Assembly: GCA_945870825.1 (NCBI GenBank)
Contig: CAMBTM010000010.1
Coordinates: 1 to 46,437 of the forward strand
Length of the DNA stretch: 46,437 bases
Origin: Rhizobium sp. Q54
Lineage (GTDB): Bacteria > Pseudomonadota > Alphaproteobacteria > UBA7879 > VGCX01
Reading direction: 5' to 3'
The translations under genes and the position numbers were made by a program. Below the pieces are notes generated by a model. The model was not told the DNA's origin. It saw only the letters and a program-made list of their open reading frames with translations, and made no database searches. Numbering within the stretch: the stretch's first letter is position 1; each line of letters starts with the position of its first letter. Positions 24,241 through 33,663 of this stretch are shown piece after piece.

Positions 24241-25377
24241 TTATTCAGCATCGACAACCAACGGAGCTTCACAGAACGATAACATCACAAGGGATTCAAA
24301 ATTGATGACACCCCCGCCAACGCGTTTATTGATGTAAAATTCCACGTAAGGCTTATGACTATAAGGATCCCGCAGAATACGCATATCGTGACGATCCACA
24401 ATCTGATACGCCTCCCTAAAATTCCCAAAAATTACCGATGTGCTGGGTGTTCCTGGCAGAAGGGCCGGCATTTCATCCATTAAAATCACAGGGTATCCAA
24501 AGATCTGTGTGCGGAATGGCGCATCCAAGCTATGGTCGTGGTAAGGCCGTCCACCAGGTGTCTTCAAAGACCGAATTCGGGCCAAAGCTGAACTGGACAT
24601 TAGCCACACAGCCCCTTCCAAATAACGGGTTGGTAGTTGATGCATCACGTCAATCAAGACCTCTGGATGATCGGGGTGAAAGTCCCCGTTTTGCCCGGTA
24701 TAGATGGCCCGGAAATTTTCCCATCGAGGTTCCGCCTCTTGTGTCAAAGGATAGGTCAAAATGCCTTTAGGTTGATTGTCCCCCATTCCCATCAAGAAAC
24801 TCATGTTTTCAAGGCGCCTGATCTTTTGGGCCACTTTTTCCACAAGCCAGGCCTCCACATCAATTTCTGAATCCTCCAACAATTTTTGGGTCGCGCACGG
24901 CTTGGCATAGAGTTCATGGACCATAATTCGGGTTTTAAGCAATTCTGCCGTCTCTGTTTCTTCTCTTTCATCCCGTTCTTCAACCCACCGGGCTTCTGGA
25001 AGGCCCATGTCGATCACCATATCCACAAAGCTGGAGGAAATCTGGAGGGTTCTTGCCAAAGACCGAAAGGATCCAGGCCCCTTAAGGTCAGACTGTATGC
25101 GTGATTGAAGATGGATGGGAATTGTAAAACTGCCCGGCTCATCCCCTGCAGACAATGATTTCACGGCAAAGGCAGCATGCCCCCGTAAAAAGGCCGCAAA
25201 GTTTTTAGCGTCTAAGTCGGCTTCTTTATGGGACAACGCTGGGGGTGATGAAACACCCACCTGATGGGCTGCAAATCCTTCCTCCAAACGCTCTAAACGT
25301 TTGCTGTGATCGTCTTTGAAGTCTTTAAGGGTTACACCTAATGTGTCTATACTGTTTTGAAGCGTTGTGAATGTCAT
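24241..25377 (-). CDS. HK97-type major capsid protein (GTA g5-like)
   Basis: The 378-residue protein is counted from the ATG at 25377 (MTFTTLQNSIDTLGVTLKDF), preceded by AAAGAAAGGA; the frame extends upstream to 25455 without capsid similarity. The N-terminal ~90 residues are a helical scaffold (delta) region that the prohead protease would remove. The rest is the HK97 fold: SLSAGDEPGSFTIPIHLQSR, ATQKLLEDSEIDVEAWLVEK, MGMGDNQPKGIL, and a C-terminal FGNFREAYQIVDRHDMRILR that matches the capsid 'FGDxxxxYxIxDR' region. The length is normal for GTA capsids. The connector follows directly. Confidence 0.93.
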   Translation of the reverse strand: MTFTTLQNSIDTLGVTLKDFKDDHSKRLERLEEGFAAHQVGVSSPPALSHKEADLDAKNFAAFLRGHAAFAVKSLSAGDEPGSFTIPIHLQSRIQSDLKGPGSFRSLARTLQISSSFVDMVIDMGLPEARWVEERDEREETETAELLKTRIMVHELYAKPCATQKLLEDSEIDVEAWLVEKVAQKIRRLENMSFLMGMGDNQPKGILTYPLTQEAEPRWENFRAIYTGQNGDFHPDHPEVLIDVMHQLPTRYLEGAVWLMSSSALARIRSLKTPGGRPYHDHSLDAPFRTQIFGYPVILMDEMPALLPGTPSTSVIFGNFREAYQIVDRHDMRILRDPYSHKPYVEFYINKRVGGGVINFESLVMLSFCEAPLVVDAE

Positions 25378-25411
25378 GATTTTTTTTCCTTTCTTTGTTA
25401 TTGGAATAAAA

Positions 25412-25440
25412 AAAGCCACGAATGCGTGATTCATGGCTTT
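25412..25440 (-). terminator. Terminator-like hairpin in the capsid leader
   Basis: On the minus strand AAAGCCATGAAT-cacgc-ATTCGTGGCTTT is followed by TTTTTTT. It lies about 35 bases upstream of the capsid start codon, between the candidate promoter at 25538-25565 and the gene, so it could act as an attenuator or block read-through. Confidence 0.6.
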
Positions 25441-25537
25441 AGGGTTAACCGGCAAGAAATTTATTCCCCCGATAGGGGTTAAAAGGGAATAGACCTCCTG
25501 CCTATGGTAGGGGATTTTCTAACACTTTTTTCCAATT

Positions 25538-25565
25538 ACAATACTTTTTTGTGAAAATTTGTAAA
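25538..25565 (-). promoter_or_regulatory. Candidate promoter for the capsid-connector genes
   Basis: On the minus strand TTTACA and TATTGT are separated by 16 bases in a very AT-rich stretch about 160 bases upstream of the capsid ATG. This is a motif match only. Confidence 0.3.
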
Positions 25566-25629
25566 AAGTTTTGAAAATGGTAAAAGCGTCATCATTTTTT
25601 AGGAGGGGTTGGAGAATGTGCATGATCTA

Positions 25630-25774
25630 TAATACCACCTCCCATTTTAAATTGAGTGTTAGGAAAACGACTGGTGAGCGCGATGAGCCTATCGTTTATA
25701 GGTGACACACCTTCTGCCCAAAGGGTGATCTGGAAGTTTAAACGCCATAATCATTTAAAAGGGGTGATGGTATA
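25630..25774. repeat. 145-bp inverted-repeat element, copy 1
   Basis: It begins TAATACCACCTCCCATTTTA and ends ATTTAAAAGGGGTGATGGTA-TA. The ends are imperfect inverted repeats of about 22 bases with TA at the borders. A second copy of exactly the same length lies at 45710-45854 with related but diverged interior sequence. No coding capacity, so it is MITE-like. Confidence 0.7.
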
Positions 25775-25835
25775 ACAGCTCATCTTTTTTTGTGTCTCAT
25801 GTCTTCAATGCCCCACAGGGGGATTCTTATTCATA

Positions 25836-25862
25836 AAAAAACGCCCCGAAAAGGGCGTTTAG
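25836..25862 (-). terminator. Rho-independent terminator of the 289-aa gene
   Basis: On the minus strand AAACGCCC-tttt-GGGGCGTTT is followed by TTTTATG. It lies 21 bases beyond the stop at 25883. Confidence 0.8.
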
Positions 25863-25882
25863 GAGAAAGTAAAATAAAGAAG

Positions 25883-26752
25883 CTATTTTCGAAGAGCACG
25901 TCCACGAAGGGCTTTAGCCTCCTGCAATAATCTTTTGAGCTCTGCCTTTTTATCCCCAGCACTCGCCCCGCCACCACCCCTAGCAGCTTTTCCTGCAGTA
26001 CTACTCCCAAGAACCCATGGATCATCTAGGACCGGAGCAAGAGAATCTCCCTTAAAATTTCTTAAGGAAAAGTTCATTGTCCAACCCTTGTAACGCTTTT
26101 CTCCTTCATGCTTTAAATTGATAGAAACATATGGACCATTGTAACATCCACACTCCAACTCTATATTTTCGTAGTCAGTGTTTTTAGGAAAAAATAAAGG
26201 TTTTTTTTGTTTAAAGATACTTACTGCACTGTCATCAGTCTTCCATAAGACAATTTCAAATTCCTCGACTTTCCATACCTGAAATCCCTTACGACTTGGG
26301 TAAAGCTCCCCTATGGAAGTGTCTAATTTCAAAAAATCTTGAGGGAACTTAACCTCTCGTTCATCTTCACAAACATTACACAGGTCTTGAAGCTTATAAA
26401 AATCACAATCATATTCATGAGGATAAGACCAGGTCTGTTCACCGTTGCTCAAATGTACAGTCCCTCTAAACCCTATTTTATCGGAAGAAGTTTTAAGACG
26501 ACCCCATGTATCTGTATCATTTGCTGATAAGCTGAGAAGTCTTCTTGTTACTGTAGATGATGTAGTTTCTTTTCCTGAAGCGTCAATACGCATCAATTCT
26601 TCGTCAAAAGCATCATCAGAAAGGTCTCTCAGTGCCTTGAATCCACACATATGAGAAACTTTATGAGGATTTTCTCCCCGCAGCTCACTCGCCATGACTA
26701 TGGGCCCTGAAATAATAGCCATAGAAAATAAAATACTTTTAATACTGTTCAT
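25883..26752 (-). CDS. Secreted protein of unknown function, 289 aa
   Basis: No family is recognised. The N-terminus MNSIKSILFSMAIISGPIVM followed by ASEL is a Sec signal peptide with likely cleavage after MAS. The middle has paired cysteines (YDCDFYKLQDLCNVCEDERE; ELECGCYNG) consistent with an extracytoplasmic domain. The C-terminus is a Gly/Ala linker (ARGGGGASAGD) followed by a basic helix (KKAELKRLLQEAKALRGRAL). A candidate promoter lies upstream and a clear terminator downstream, so it is a single-gene unit. It lies between the capsid gene and tRNA-Pro. Confidence 0.7.
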   Translation of the reverse strand: MNSIKSILFSMAIISGPIVMASELRGENPHKVSHMCGFKALRDLSDDAFDEELMRIDASGKETTSSTVTRRLLSLSANDTDTWGRLKTSSDKIGFRGTVHLSNGEQTWSYPHEYDCDFYKLQDLCNVCEDEREVKFPQDFLKLDTSIGELYPSRKGFQVWKVEEFEIVLWKTDDSAVSIFKQKKPLFFPKNTDYENIELECGCYNGPYVSINLKHEGEKRYKGWTMNFSLRNFKGDSLAPVLDDPWVLGSSTAGKAARGGGGASAGDKKAELKRLLQEAKALRGRALRK

Positions 26753-26792
26753 TTATTAATCCCTTCAAGTAATTAATGTTAAATATATAAGT

Positions 26793-26820
26793 AATATAGG
26801 GAACATTATTTATCATTCAA
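26793..26820 (-). promoter_or_regulatory. Candidate promoter for the 289-aa secreted protein
   Basis: On the minus strand TTGAAT and TATATT are separated by 16 bases, ending about 40 bases upstream of the ATG at 26752. Good sigma-70 match by eye. Confidence 0.45.
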
Positions 26821-26887
26821 GTGATCTAAATGGAAAAATTAAAGACACTCTTCCTCACAGAAGAGACTTGGAGAAAAATTAAAAAGA

Positions 26888-26964
26888 TGGTCGGGGCGAG
26901 AGGATTCGAACCTCCGGCCTCCTGGACCCAAACCAGGCGCGCTACCAGGCTGCGCCACGCCCCG
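26888..26964 (-). tRNA. tRNA-Pro (anticodon TGG)
   Basis: 77 bases on the minus strand. The acceptor CGGGGCG pairs with CGCCCCG, the D-arm is GCGCAGCCTGGTAGCGC, the anticodon stem CCTGG/CCAGG holds TTTGGGT with TGG, and the T-arm has GGTTCGAATCC. A 3' CCA is encoded. It lies just downstream of rnj. Confidence 0.95.
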
Positions 26965-27025
26965 ACACAAGTGTCATGGATACACGAAACCCTTTCAAAC
27001 AGCAAGGGGGACAGGGTGTTTTTTT

Positions 27026-28669
27026 TTACACCCTCAGCACATGCACCAACACCAAAGGTTTCTTGCCATTGATTTGACTGATAACACGCCGGACATATTT
27101 TTCAACAGAGATTTGAACGTTACCTTCATTATCCAATTCACTACGTGCGAGATGGCTGTAACCATCTTGAATAGCCTGATAGACAGCGTCCGTCATGTCA
27201 CTTTGGACAACAAATCCCTTGGTGGAAAAAGCGGAATCCTTCAACGCGTTCTTGGTGTCCAACACAAGACTGACGGAAACAACGCCATTGCTTTCAAGAA
27301 TTCGGCGCTCTTTAAGGGTTCCATGATCAAACGTCACCAACACATCCCCGTCTAAGGCCAAGCGGCCTGAGGCGACTTCATCGATAATGCCAGCCTCGCC
27401 TTCAGATACCTCAATCAACGTCCCGTTTTCGGGGACAACGATTTCTTTAATCCCATGACGCCGTCCAAGACGACCTTGTTCAACCATGTGTTGAAGCTCA
27501 CCATGAACAGGAATCAAAATTTTAGGACGGATCCAATCGTACATTTGTTCTAATTCAGAACGCGCGGGGTGTCCTGAAACGTGCAAATCCAGATCATGGC
27601 GTGTGATCACATGAACCCCTAAGCGAATCAGTTTATTTTTAATGGCATTGATAGACCGTTCATTGCCTGGAATAACCCGCGACGAGAAAATCACCACATC
27701 CCCATCATTGATGGACACATGCTTCATGGTTCCCGCTGCAATGCGGCTCAGGGCCGCCCGGCTTTCGCCTTGGCTTCCAGAACAAAGATAAAGGACTTTG
27801 CTCGCTGGCATAGTGGCCGCGGCCTCTGCTGTAATAAAAGGGGCGACTTCTTTCAAATATCCGTTCTCACGGGCCACTTCCACCATCCGGTCAAAGGATC
27901 GCCCAAACAAGACCACACGGCGCCCAGCTTCTTGAGCCGCCAACGCCACTGTCTCAAGACGTGCCAGATTGGATGCAAAGCATGTCACAAAAAGTTTTTC
28001 TTTTTTATACCCACCGATCACACTTTTAAGATTTTCCCGCACATCCCCTTCGGACCCAGAAAATCCTTCGCAAAAGACATTGGTAGAGTCACAAACCATG
28101 GCCAACACACCCTCATCCCCCAGCGCCTTGAGTTTTTCACTGTCGATGGGATCCCCCACCATAGGATTTGGATCAATTTTCCAGTCACCCGTGTGAAAAA
28201 TGGTTCCCGCTTTTGTGCGGATAACAACACCATTGGGTTCTGGGATAGAGTGGGTTAAAGACACGAGCTCAATATCAAATGGTCCGATTTTCTGATGGCC
28301 TTTTAAGGGAATTTCATGGATAAAATCCCCGTAATCAATATGACGCTCTTTGAACTTTCGGCGCACCATTTCTGCTGTGAAAGGGGTCGCATAAATAGGG
28401 CACTTCAATTGTTCCCAAAGATAAGGAACCGCGCCAATATGATCTTCATGGGCATGGGTCAACAATAACCCTTTAAGGTCTTTGCGCCTCTCCACAATAT
28501 ATTGGGGATTAGGCATCATCACATCAACGCCAAGGCGATCGTAGAAGGAAACCCCTAAATCTACCATCAACCACTCATTATTATAGGCATAAAGGTTTAA
28601 GTTCATGCCAATTTCTCCAGATCCCCCAAGGGGCAGGAAGTATAATTTATCTTTTTCCATTGTACTCAT
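27026..28669 (-). CDS. rnj: Ribonuclease J
   Basis: The 547-residue metallo-beta-lactamase/beta-CASP ribonuclease has endo- and 5'-exonuclease activity in RNA decay and rRNA maturation. The zinc motif is [12 protein letters not shown], with HTGDWKIDP and the beta-CASP parts [31 protein letters not shown] and [28 protein letters not shown] completes the active site. The ATG at 28669 ([16 protein letters not shown]) is preferred over the upstream TTG-type start at 28684. It is the last gene of the nuo-birA-rnj operon and follows birA closely, a usual alphaproteobacterial order. The stop is within a GGGTGT/ACACCC hairpin. Confidence 0.95.
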   Translation of the reverse strand: MSTMEKDKLYFLPLGGSGEIGMNLNLYAYNNEWLMVDLGVSFYDRLGVDVMMPNPQYIVERRKDLKGLLLTHAHEDHIGAVPYLWEQLKCPIYATPFTAEMVRRKFKERHIDYGDFIHEIPLKGHQKIGPFDIELVSLTHSIPEPNGVVIRTKAGTIFHTGDWKIDPNPMVGDPIDSEKLKALGDEGVLAMVCDSTNVFCEGFSGSEGDVRENLKSVIGGYKKEKLFVTCFASNLARLETVALAAQEAGRRVVLFGRSFDRMVEVARENGYLKEVAPFITAEAAATMPASKVLYLCSGSQGESRAALSRIAAGTMKHVSINDGDVVIFSSRVIPGNERSINAIKNKLIRLGVHVITRHDLDLHVSGHPARSELEQMYDWIRPKILIPVHGELQHMVEQGRLGRRHGIKEIVVPENGTLIEVSEGEAGIIDEVASGRLALDGDVLVTFDHGTLKERRILESNGVVSVSLVLDTKNALKDSAFSTKGFVVQSDMTDAVYQAIQDGYSHLARSELDNEGNVQISVEKYVRRVISQINGKKPLVLVHVLRV

Positions 28670-28684
28670 TTGTTTTTCTTTCAA

Positions 28685-29413
28685 TTATCGTTGTTGCATT
28701 ATATCAGCTGCGCTGAAGGTTCTTAAGTCCTGAGGAGAAATCTCTAATTTCAAATGACCCCGATGATCCATGCCTTGGAATACACCGGCCAAGGGGCCCT
28801 GAGCTGTCAGAATATGAATGGTTTTCCCAACATAAAGGGCAGATTTGTGCCACGCCCTTGATATTTCTAAAAACCCCTCTTTTAACCATAAATCCTTGTA
28901 TCTGTCAAACAAAGGGATAAAAGCCTTGAGAAACGTCATTGGAGGAATAATAAGTTCACTCTCATCACAGATAGAGGTTGTTGGATAATTATTCAAGGGG
29001 GGGGCCTGTTTTAAATTCACCCCAAAGCCCATAACAATAGCACGGGTCTCAGTTTTTTCATGGGTTTCAATTAAAATCCCTGCAATCTTTTTCCCTTGAA
29101 TCAAAATATCATTGGGCCATTTATACCCAATATTGACCCCTGGACAAAGAGTGCGCAATGTATCTCCCGCTGCTAACGCTGCAACGAAAGAAAGGACTGA
29201 AAAGTCCTCAATATGGGCTGCAATCCAAAACCCCAAAGAAAATGACAAATTGCCTTCCAGTGTTTCCCAAGAACGGCCCCGCCGTCCCCGCCCCTTGGTC
29301 TGACGATCCGCCATGATAAGGCACGATCCCGTCAGATGATCATTCAACCAAGAAAATACCTCATCCATGGTGCTTTCACAGGTAACTTTGTGAATAAAGG
29401 TGTAGGGGCCCAT
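28685..29413 (-). CDS. birA: Biotin--[acetyl-CoA-carboxylase] ligase
   Basis: The 242-residue class I biotin protein ligase joins biotin to the carrier subunit of acetyl-CoA carboxylase. The biotinyl-AMP loop GRGRRGRSW (residues about 41-49) is intact, followed by GNLSFSLGFW and GYKWPNDILIQGKKIAGILI. There is no N-terminal repressor HTH, unlike E. coli BirA, so it is an enzyme only. It starts at the ATG (29413) two bases beyond nuoN and precedes rnj, as in many alphaproteobacteria. The C-terminal domain is short (GPLAGVFQGMDHRGHLKLEI). Confidence 0.93.
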   Translation of the reverse strand: MGPYTFIHKVTCESTMDEVFSWLNDHLTGSCLIMADRQTKGRGRRGRSWETLEGNLSFSLGFWIAAHIEDFSVLSFVAALAAGDTLRTLCPGVNIGYKWPNDILIQGKKIAGILIETHEKTETRAIVMGFGVNLKQAPPLNNYPTTSICDESELIIPPMTFLKAFIPLFDRYKDLWLKEGFLEISRAWHKSALYVGKTIHILTAQGPLAGVFQGMDHRGHLKLEISPQDLRTFSAADIMQQR

Positions 29414-29415
29414 TG

Positions 29416-30630
29416 TTACCTATCTCCTTCAAAGAACATCACCCGCAAGATATTCAGATAGTAAACAAGGGCCACAAGACTGCCCCCTAAAGCCAAGAAA
29501 GCCTGACCATATTGACCTCTTTCAGCGATTTCAATAAGGATATTAAATTTCGTCCAAAATCCCGGCAATGGTGGAATCCCCGCCAATACAAAAACCATGA
29601 GGGCAAGAAAACCCGCATGAAGGGGCTTTCGTTCAAACAACCCCTTGAAGTCCTCAACCCTTTCCACAGGGTGCCCCTTGTTGGCACCTATTTTAAGGAT
29701 AAAAAAGAATCCATTAAAGGCAAAGGCATAGACCAGAAAATACAAAAGGCAAGAAAATGATACGTCAAGTCCCACCAGCACAAAGCCCATATGATGAATG
29801 GACCCATAAGCAAAAAGTCGACGGATATTGTGTTGTCGTAGCGCCATAAATGCCCCCATTACAATGGAGGCAACCGCAAGCCAGGAAAGAAGGGTAGACC
29901 CTTGCACAAGGCGGAAAAGCAGGAATAAAGCCATACATTTGGACACAACGCCCATAAAGGCAACCTGGTCGTTAGTACTTCCCTCATAGACATCCCCGAT
30001 CCAGCCATGGAAAGGAACAATGGCCAATTTAAAAAGAATCCCTGCCATAATAAAAAATAATCCCCCCTGAAACAGATGCCCCGTTTGTCCTTGAAAAACA
30101 CCAAGATCCATACGGCCCGTCGATGCATAAACCAACCCCATGCCATAAAGGATAAAGAGAGAGGCAAGGGTTCCTAATATAAAATATTTAAGACTAGCCT
30201 CCATGGAAAAAGGCCGATCCCGACGCAAAGCAATAATCCCATAGAGTGGCAAAACATGGAGTTCAAGCCCCACATAGGCCGTAATCATATGATGGCTGGA
30301 GATAACAATGCAGACTCCAAGCAAAGACAGGAGGTAGAGCGCGATCGATTCCCCCTGTTTTTCAATCCAAGGCAACCCAAAGGCAAGAATCAGTCCTTTT
30401 TGAGAAAGTGTCAGGAGATCCACCCCCATAGTGCCACAAAAGTGTTCACCGTGGAGACCTGGATTCACGATGAGAACCGCTAAAATCCCTGCCATAAAAA
30501 GAACCCAAACAAAGGAAATAAGCGGATGTTTCAACAAACGGTCGTGATCCAAAAGAAGCGCACACGCCGTCAACAACAACCCTATTTCTGGAAGAAACGC
30601 TAAAAGACTATAAAACACCCAATCCTCCAA
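29416..30630 (-). CDS. nuoN: NADH-quinone oxidoreductase subunit N
   Basis: One of three antiporter-like proton-pumping membrane subunits of complex I. From the TTG at 30630 the product is 404 residues, noticeably shorter than the usual 470-490; the core is present (MITAYVGLELHVLPLYGIIA, MEASLKYFILGTLASLFILY, KLAIVPFHGWIGDVYEGSTN with the buried Lys and Asp/Glu). A GTG at 30618 is an alternative start. It overlaps the nuoM end by 23 bases. Missing length is mainly at the N-terminal helices. Membrane-embedded. Confidence 0.93.
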   Translation of the reverse strand: MEDWVFYSLLAFLPEIGLLLTACALLLDHDRLLKHPLISFVWVLFMAGILAVLIVNPGLHGEHFCGTMGVDLLTLSQKGLILAFGLPWIEKQGESIALYLLSLLGVCIVISSHHMITAYVGLELHVLPLYGIIALRRDRPFSMEASLKYFILGTLASLFILYGMGLVYASTGRMDLGVFQGQTGHLFQGGLFFIMAGILFKLAIVPFHGWIGDVYEGSTNDQVAFMGVVSKCMALFLLFRLVQGSTLLSWLAVASIVMGAFMALRQHNIRRLFAYGSIHHMGFVLVGLDVSFSCLLYFLVYAFAFNGFFFILKIGANKGHPVERVEDFKGLFERKPLHAGFLALMVFVLAGIPPLPGFWTKFNILIEIAERGQYGQAFLALGGSLVALVYYLNILRVMFFEGDR

Positions 30631-31933
30631 TCAATCCCGGTTTCACCCCAAGGACAAAAATGGTCAAGATCAATGCGCCAAGAATGATTCCTTCATTCCA
30701 ATGGAGTATCTCTGGTTTTTCTTCCTCTGTTGCAACCCCAAAAAGAATACGATGCCATAAAAAGATCATAACAATACCATTCAAAAGAAAACTCACAGCC
30801 GCAACAGAGGCCCACAGAGGATAGGTATTAAAAAGCCCCAAAACGACCAAGAATTCCCCCACAAACCCACTGGTCAAGGGAAAGCCCATGGCAGAAAGAC
30901 CCACAAGGATAAAAAGAATGGACCACCGGGCATGGGTTTTCAAAAGTCCTTTATAAGCGGTGATAGCGTACGTCCCATAGGACTGGTACAAAATACCTAC
31001 CAACAAGAAAAGGGCACTAGACGTAAGCCCATGACTGATCATCTGGACAACCGCCCCTGTGATCCCATGCGGGTGATGAGAGAAAATCCCAAAAGTCACA
31101 ATTGCCATATGGGCAATAGAAAGGTACGCCACAAGACGTTTCATGTCCGTTTGTCTAAAAGCAACCACCGCCATGACTATAAGCCCTGCGCTGCTTAAAG
31201 CAAAAACAACAGGGGCATACAGATGGGATGCCGTTGGAAAGAGGGGAATGAGATACCGTACCATGCCGTATCCCCCAAGTTTCAGGACAATACCCGCCAA
31301 TACCATGGAAACCCCTGTGGAAGCTTCACTGTGAGCATCAGGCAACCACGTATGCAAGGGCCATAAGGGCATTTTTATGGAAAAGGCCAAGAAAAACAAA
31401 ATCCAAAGACATTTTTCTATCTCTAAGGGAAAATGAATCATTTGAAGAATTTTCAGATCAAAGGTCCCTTGATAATGATAAAGAATCAAAAGCCCCATTA
31501 ACATGAGGAGAGATCCAGCCGCTGTATAAAGGAAAAATTTCAAGGCTGCTTCAAGGCGCCCTGCCCCACCCCACAGACCCATCAAAAAAAACAGCGGCAC
31601 GACAGATGCTTCAAAAAAGACATAAAAGGAAAGGAGATTGACGGATGTAAAGGCCCCCAATAATAAACTTTCAAGCAACAAAAAGAGGCTATAATACAAG
31701 GGCTTTTGAGGACCTCGTATCATCATAGACAAGGGAATCACAGACGTTGTCAAAAGGACAAAAGGCAAGGAAAGATTGTCCACGCTGGCGGTCATCGTAA
31801 GGCTCATGACAAACGTCATGATGGAAAAAGCCACACCCACCCGCTGAGCATAGTGATCTTTGACAAAACCCAGGACAAAGGCCCCCAACAGAGAAGGACC
31901 CATCAAAAAAGCCATGAAAGGAAGAATGCTCAT
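30608..31933 (-). CDS. nuoM: NADH-quinone oxidoreductase subunit M
   Basis: This 441-residue antiporter-like complex I subunit is counted from the ATG at 31933, which overlaps the nuoL stop as ATGA. The conserved helices include LSFYVFFEASVVPLFFLMGL with the buried Glu, KMPLWPLHTWLPDAHSEAST and KLGGYGMVRYLIPLFP with the pumping lysines, and YLSIAHMAIVTFGIF. Slightly shorter than the usual ~500 residues. Membrane protein, cotranscribed within nuoH-N. Confidence 0.95.
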   Translation of the reverse strand: MSILPFMAFLMGPSLLGAFVLGFVKDHYAQRVGVAFSIMTFVMSLTMTASVDNLSLPFVLLTTSVIPLSMMIRGPQKPLYYSLFLLLESLLLGAFTSVNLLSFYVFFEASVVPLFFLMGLWGGAGRLEAALKFFLYTAAGSLLMLMGLLILYHYQGTFDLKILQMIHFPLEIEKCLWILFFLAFSIKMPLWPLHTWLPDAHSEASTGVSMVLAGIVLKLGGYGMVRYLIPLFPTASHLYAPVVFALSSAGLIVMAVVAFRQTDMKRLVAYLSIAHMAIVTFGIFSHHPHGITGAVVQMISHGLTSSALFLLVGILYQSYGTYAITAYKGLLKTHARWSILFILVGLSAMGFPLTSGFVGEFLVVLGLFNTYPLWASVAAVSFLLNGIVMIFLWHRILFGVATEEEKPEILHWNEGIILGALILTIFVLGVKPGLIGGLGVL

Positions 31934-33660
31934 TGACATACCCCATACAATAAAAGTGCCACGAGTCCCAAAACCAACCCATAAAGCGCATGACAAATAT
32001 GTCCCGTTTGAAGACGGCCCAAAATATGATGAATTCTCCTGGCACCCCTTACAAAAGCCATCGGTCCATCGTGATCGATACGTCCTTCAAGAAAGGCCAT
32101 GGCCTTCGCAAACCGTTGAAAGGGTTTTACAAAAAGACCCTGACAAAGACTATCGCCGTACGCCTCCTGCACAAAAAAAGTGTGAAGTGCTGGGAATTTT
32201 TCTTTCAAAAAAACAGATGTGTGTGGCAAAACGCCGTAAAGGGCATAGCCAACAAAGATGCCTGCAAAAGAAACCCAAACAGTGATGTGTCCGGAAAAAG
32301 ATAAAGGCGCTGGGAAAGGAAGTGACAAAAGAAGACGCCCCCATACTGCATAGCCGATATAGCCAATCGCAAGGCTCAGCAGCGATAAAATCACCAAGGG
32401 GGTCGATAGTAGGGGAGAAACTTTTCCAAAAGAACCTTGTTTCCCTTTGCCCCCATGGAATACCCGCCACATCACACGGGTGGCATAAAGTCCCGTCATG
32501 AACGCTGTTAAAAGAGCCAATGTCAACAGAACAAACGATCCTTGGTGGAACGCAATCTCTAAAATCATTTCCTTAGAAAAGAACCCAGCAAAGAAGGGCA
32601 TCCCAGTTAAAGACAAGAATCCAACAAGCATCGCCGCATAAACGACAGGCGCCTTGACCCCTAAGGCCCCCATACGCGTCACATCCTGTTCCCCTTTATA
32701 AAGATGAATGACAACACCCGCCCCTAAGAATAAAAGGGCCTTAAAGAATCCATGGGTTATAAGATGAAATAGCGCAGCATTCACCGCCCCAAGACCGATC
32801 GCCATCATCATTATGCCCAGCTGACTAGCCGTTGAATAAGCCAAAATACGTTTGAGATCTTTTTGGAAAAAGGCCATAACCGCCCCAAAAAGGGCTGTCA
32901 CCCCCCCGACATATCCTGCAACGGTCAATATAGGGGGAACACTTTCTAGAAAAGGGCTGAGTTTAAGCAAAAGAAAAATCCCTGCTGTTACCAGGGTTGC
33001 TGCATGAATAAGGGCAGAAACAGGGGTTGGTCCTTCCATAGACCCTGGAAGCCAAAGATGAAAGCCGATTTGTGCTGACTTAGCCATGGCGGCTAAAAGA
33101 AAGCTCACCCCAACAAATGTTGGAAATGTGCCCCAAAAATGACCCACAATACCTAAGATGAAAAAGAAATCCCCTACCCTATTCATAATAAATGCCCTTA
33201 AAGCCGCCTTCGCTGCCGCCTCTTTTTCAAACCAGAAACCGATCAGAAAATAAGAACAAACCCCAACACCTTCCCATCCAACAAAGAGTTGAATCAACGT
33301 CGGCGCCGTCACCAAAATAAGCATGAAGAACGTAAAAAGGCTTAAAAGACCCATAAACTGCCTTTGTCTTGAGTCCTCCGCCATATACTCCAAAGCATAT
33401 ACATGAACCAAACAAGAAATGAGACTAATGAATGTGACCATAGTGACTGACATGGCATCGATAGAAAGCCCCCAGTCGATGGCGCCCATCCATTTAAAAA
33501 GGATTACTGGCGATGACATAGGATCTGCTGCAAACGTGATAACAAGCAAAAGAGACGATAGCGTTCCAAGCAAAAGACATCCAACAGGAACATACTTGCC
33601 AGGAATGAGGGCACCAAAAAGGGGCAAAAAAAGTGTCAGGATTAAAAAAGACAACAGCAT
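31930..33660 (-). CDS. nuoL: NADH-quinone oxidoreductase subunit L
   Basis: The distal proton-pumping subunit of complex I, 576 residues against the usual 610-660. Conserved: LLVTAPTLIQLFVGWEGVGV (buried Glu), KSAQIGFHLWLPGSMEGPTP and VSALIHAATLVTAGIFLLL, KRILAYSTASQLGIMMMAIG, LTGMPFFAGFFSKEMILEIA. The long lateral helix region at the C-terminus is present but compact. It starts three bases after nuoK stops, and nuoM follows by ATGA overlap. Confidence 0.95.
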   Translation of the reverse strand: MLLSFLILTLFLPLFGALIPGKYVPVGCLLLGTLSSLLLVITFAADPMSSPVILFKWMGAIDWGLSIDAMSVTMVTFISLISCLVHVYALEYMAEDSRQRQFMGLLSLFTFFMLILVTAPTLIQLFVGWEGVGVCSYFLIGFWFEKEAAAKAALRAFIMNRVGDFFFILGIVGHFWGTFPTFVGVSFLLAAMAKSAQIGFHLWLPGSMEGPTPVSALIHAATLVTAGIFLLLKLSPFLESVPPILTVAGYVGGVTALFGAVMAFFQKDLKRILAYSTASQLGIMMMAIGLGAVNAALFHLITHGFFKALLFLGAGVVIHLYKGEQDVTRMGALGVKAPVVYAAMLVGFLSLTGMPFFAGFFSKEMILEIAFHQGSFVLLTLALLTAFMTGLYATRVMWRVFHGGKGKQGSFGKVSPLLSTPLVILSLLSLAIGYIGYAVWGRLLLSLPFPAPLSFSGHITVWVSFAGIFVGYALYGVLPHTSVFLKEKFPALHTFFVQEAYGDSLCQGLFVKPFQRFAKAMAFLEGRIDHDGPMAFVRGARRIHHILGRLQTGHICHALYGLVLGLVALLLYGVCQ

Positions 33661-33663
33661 CCC

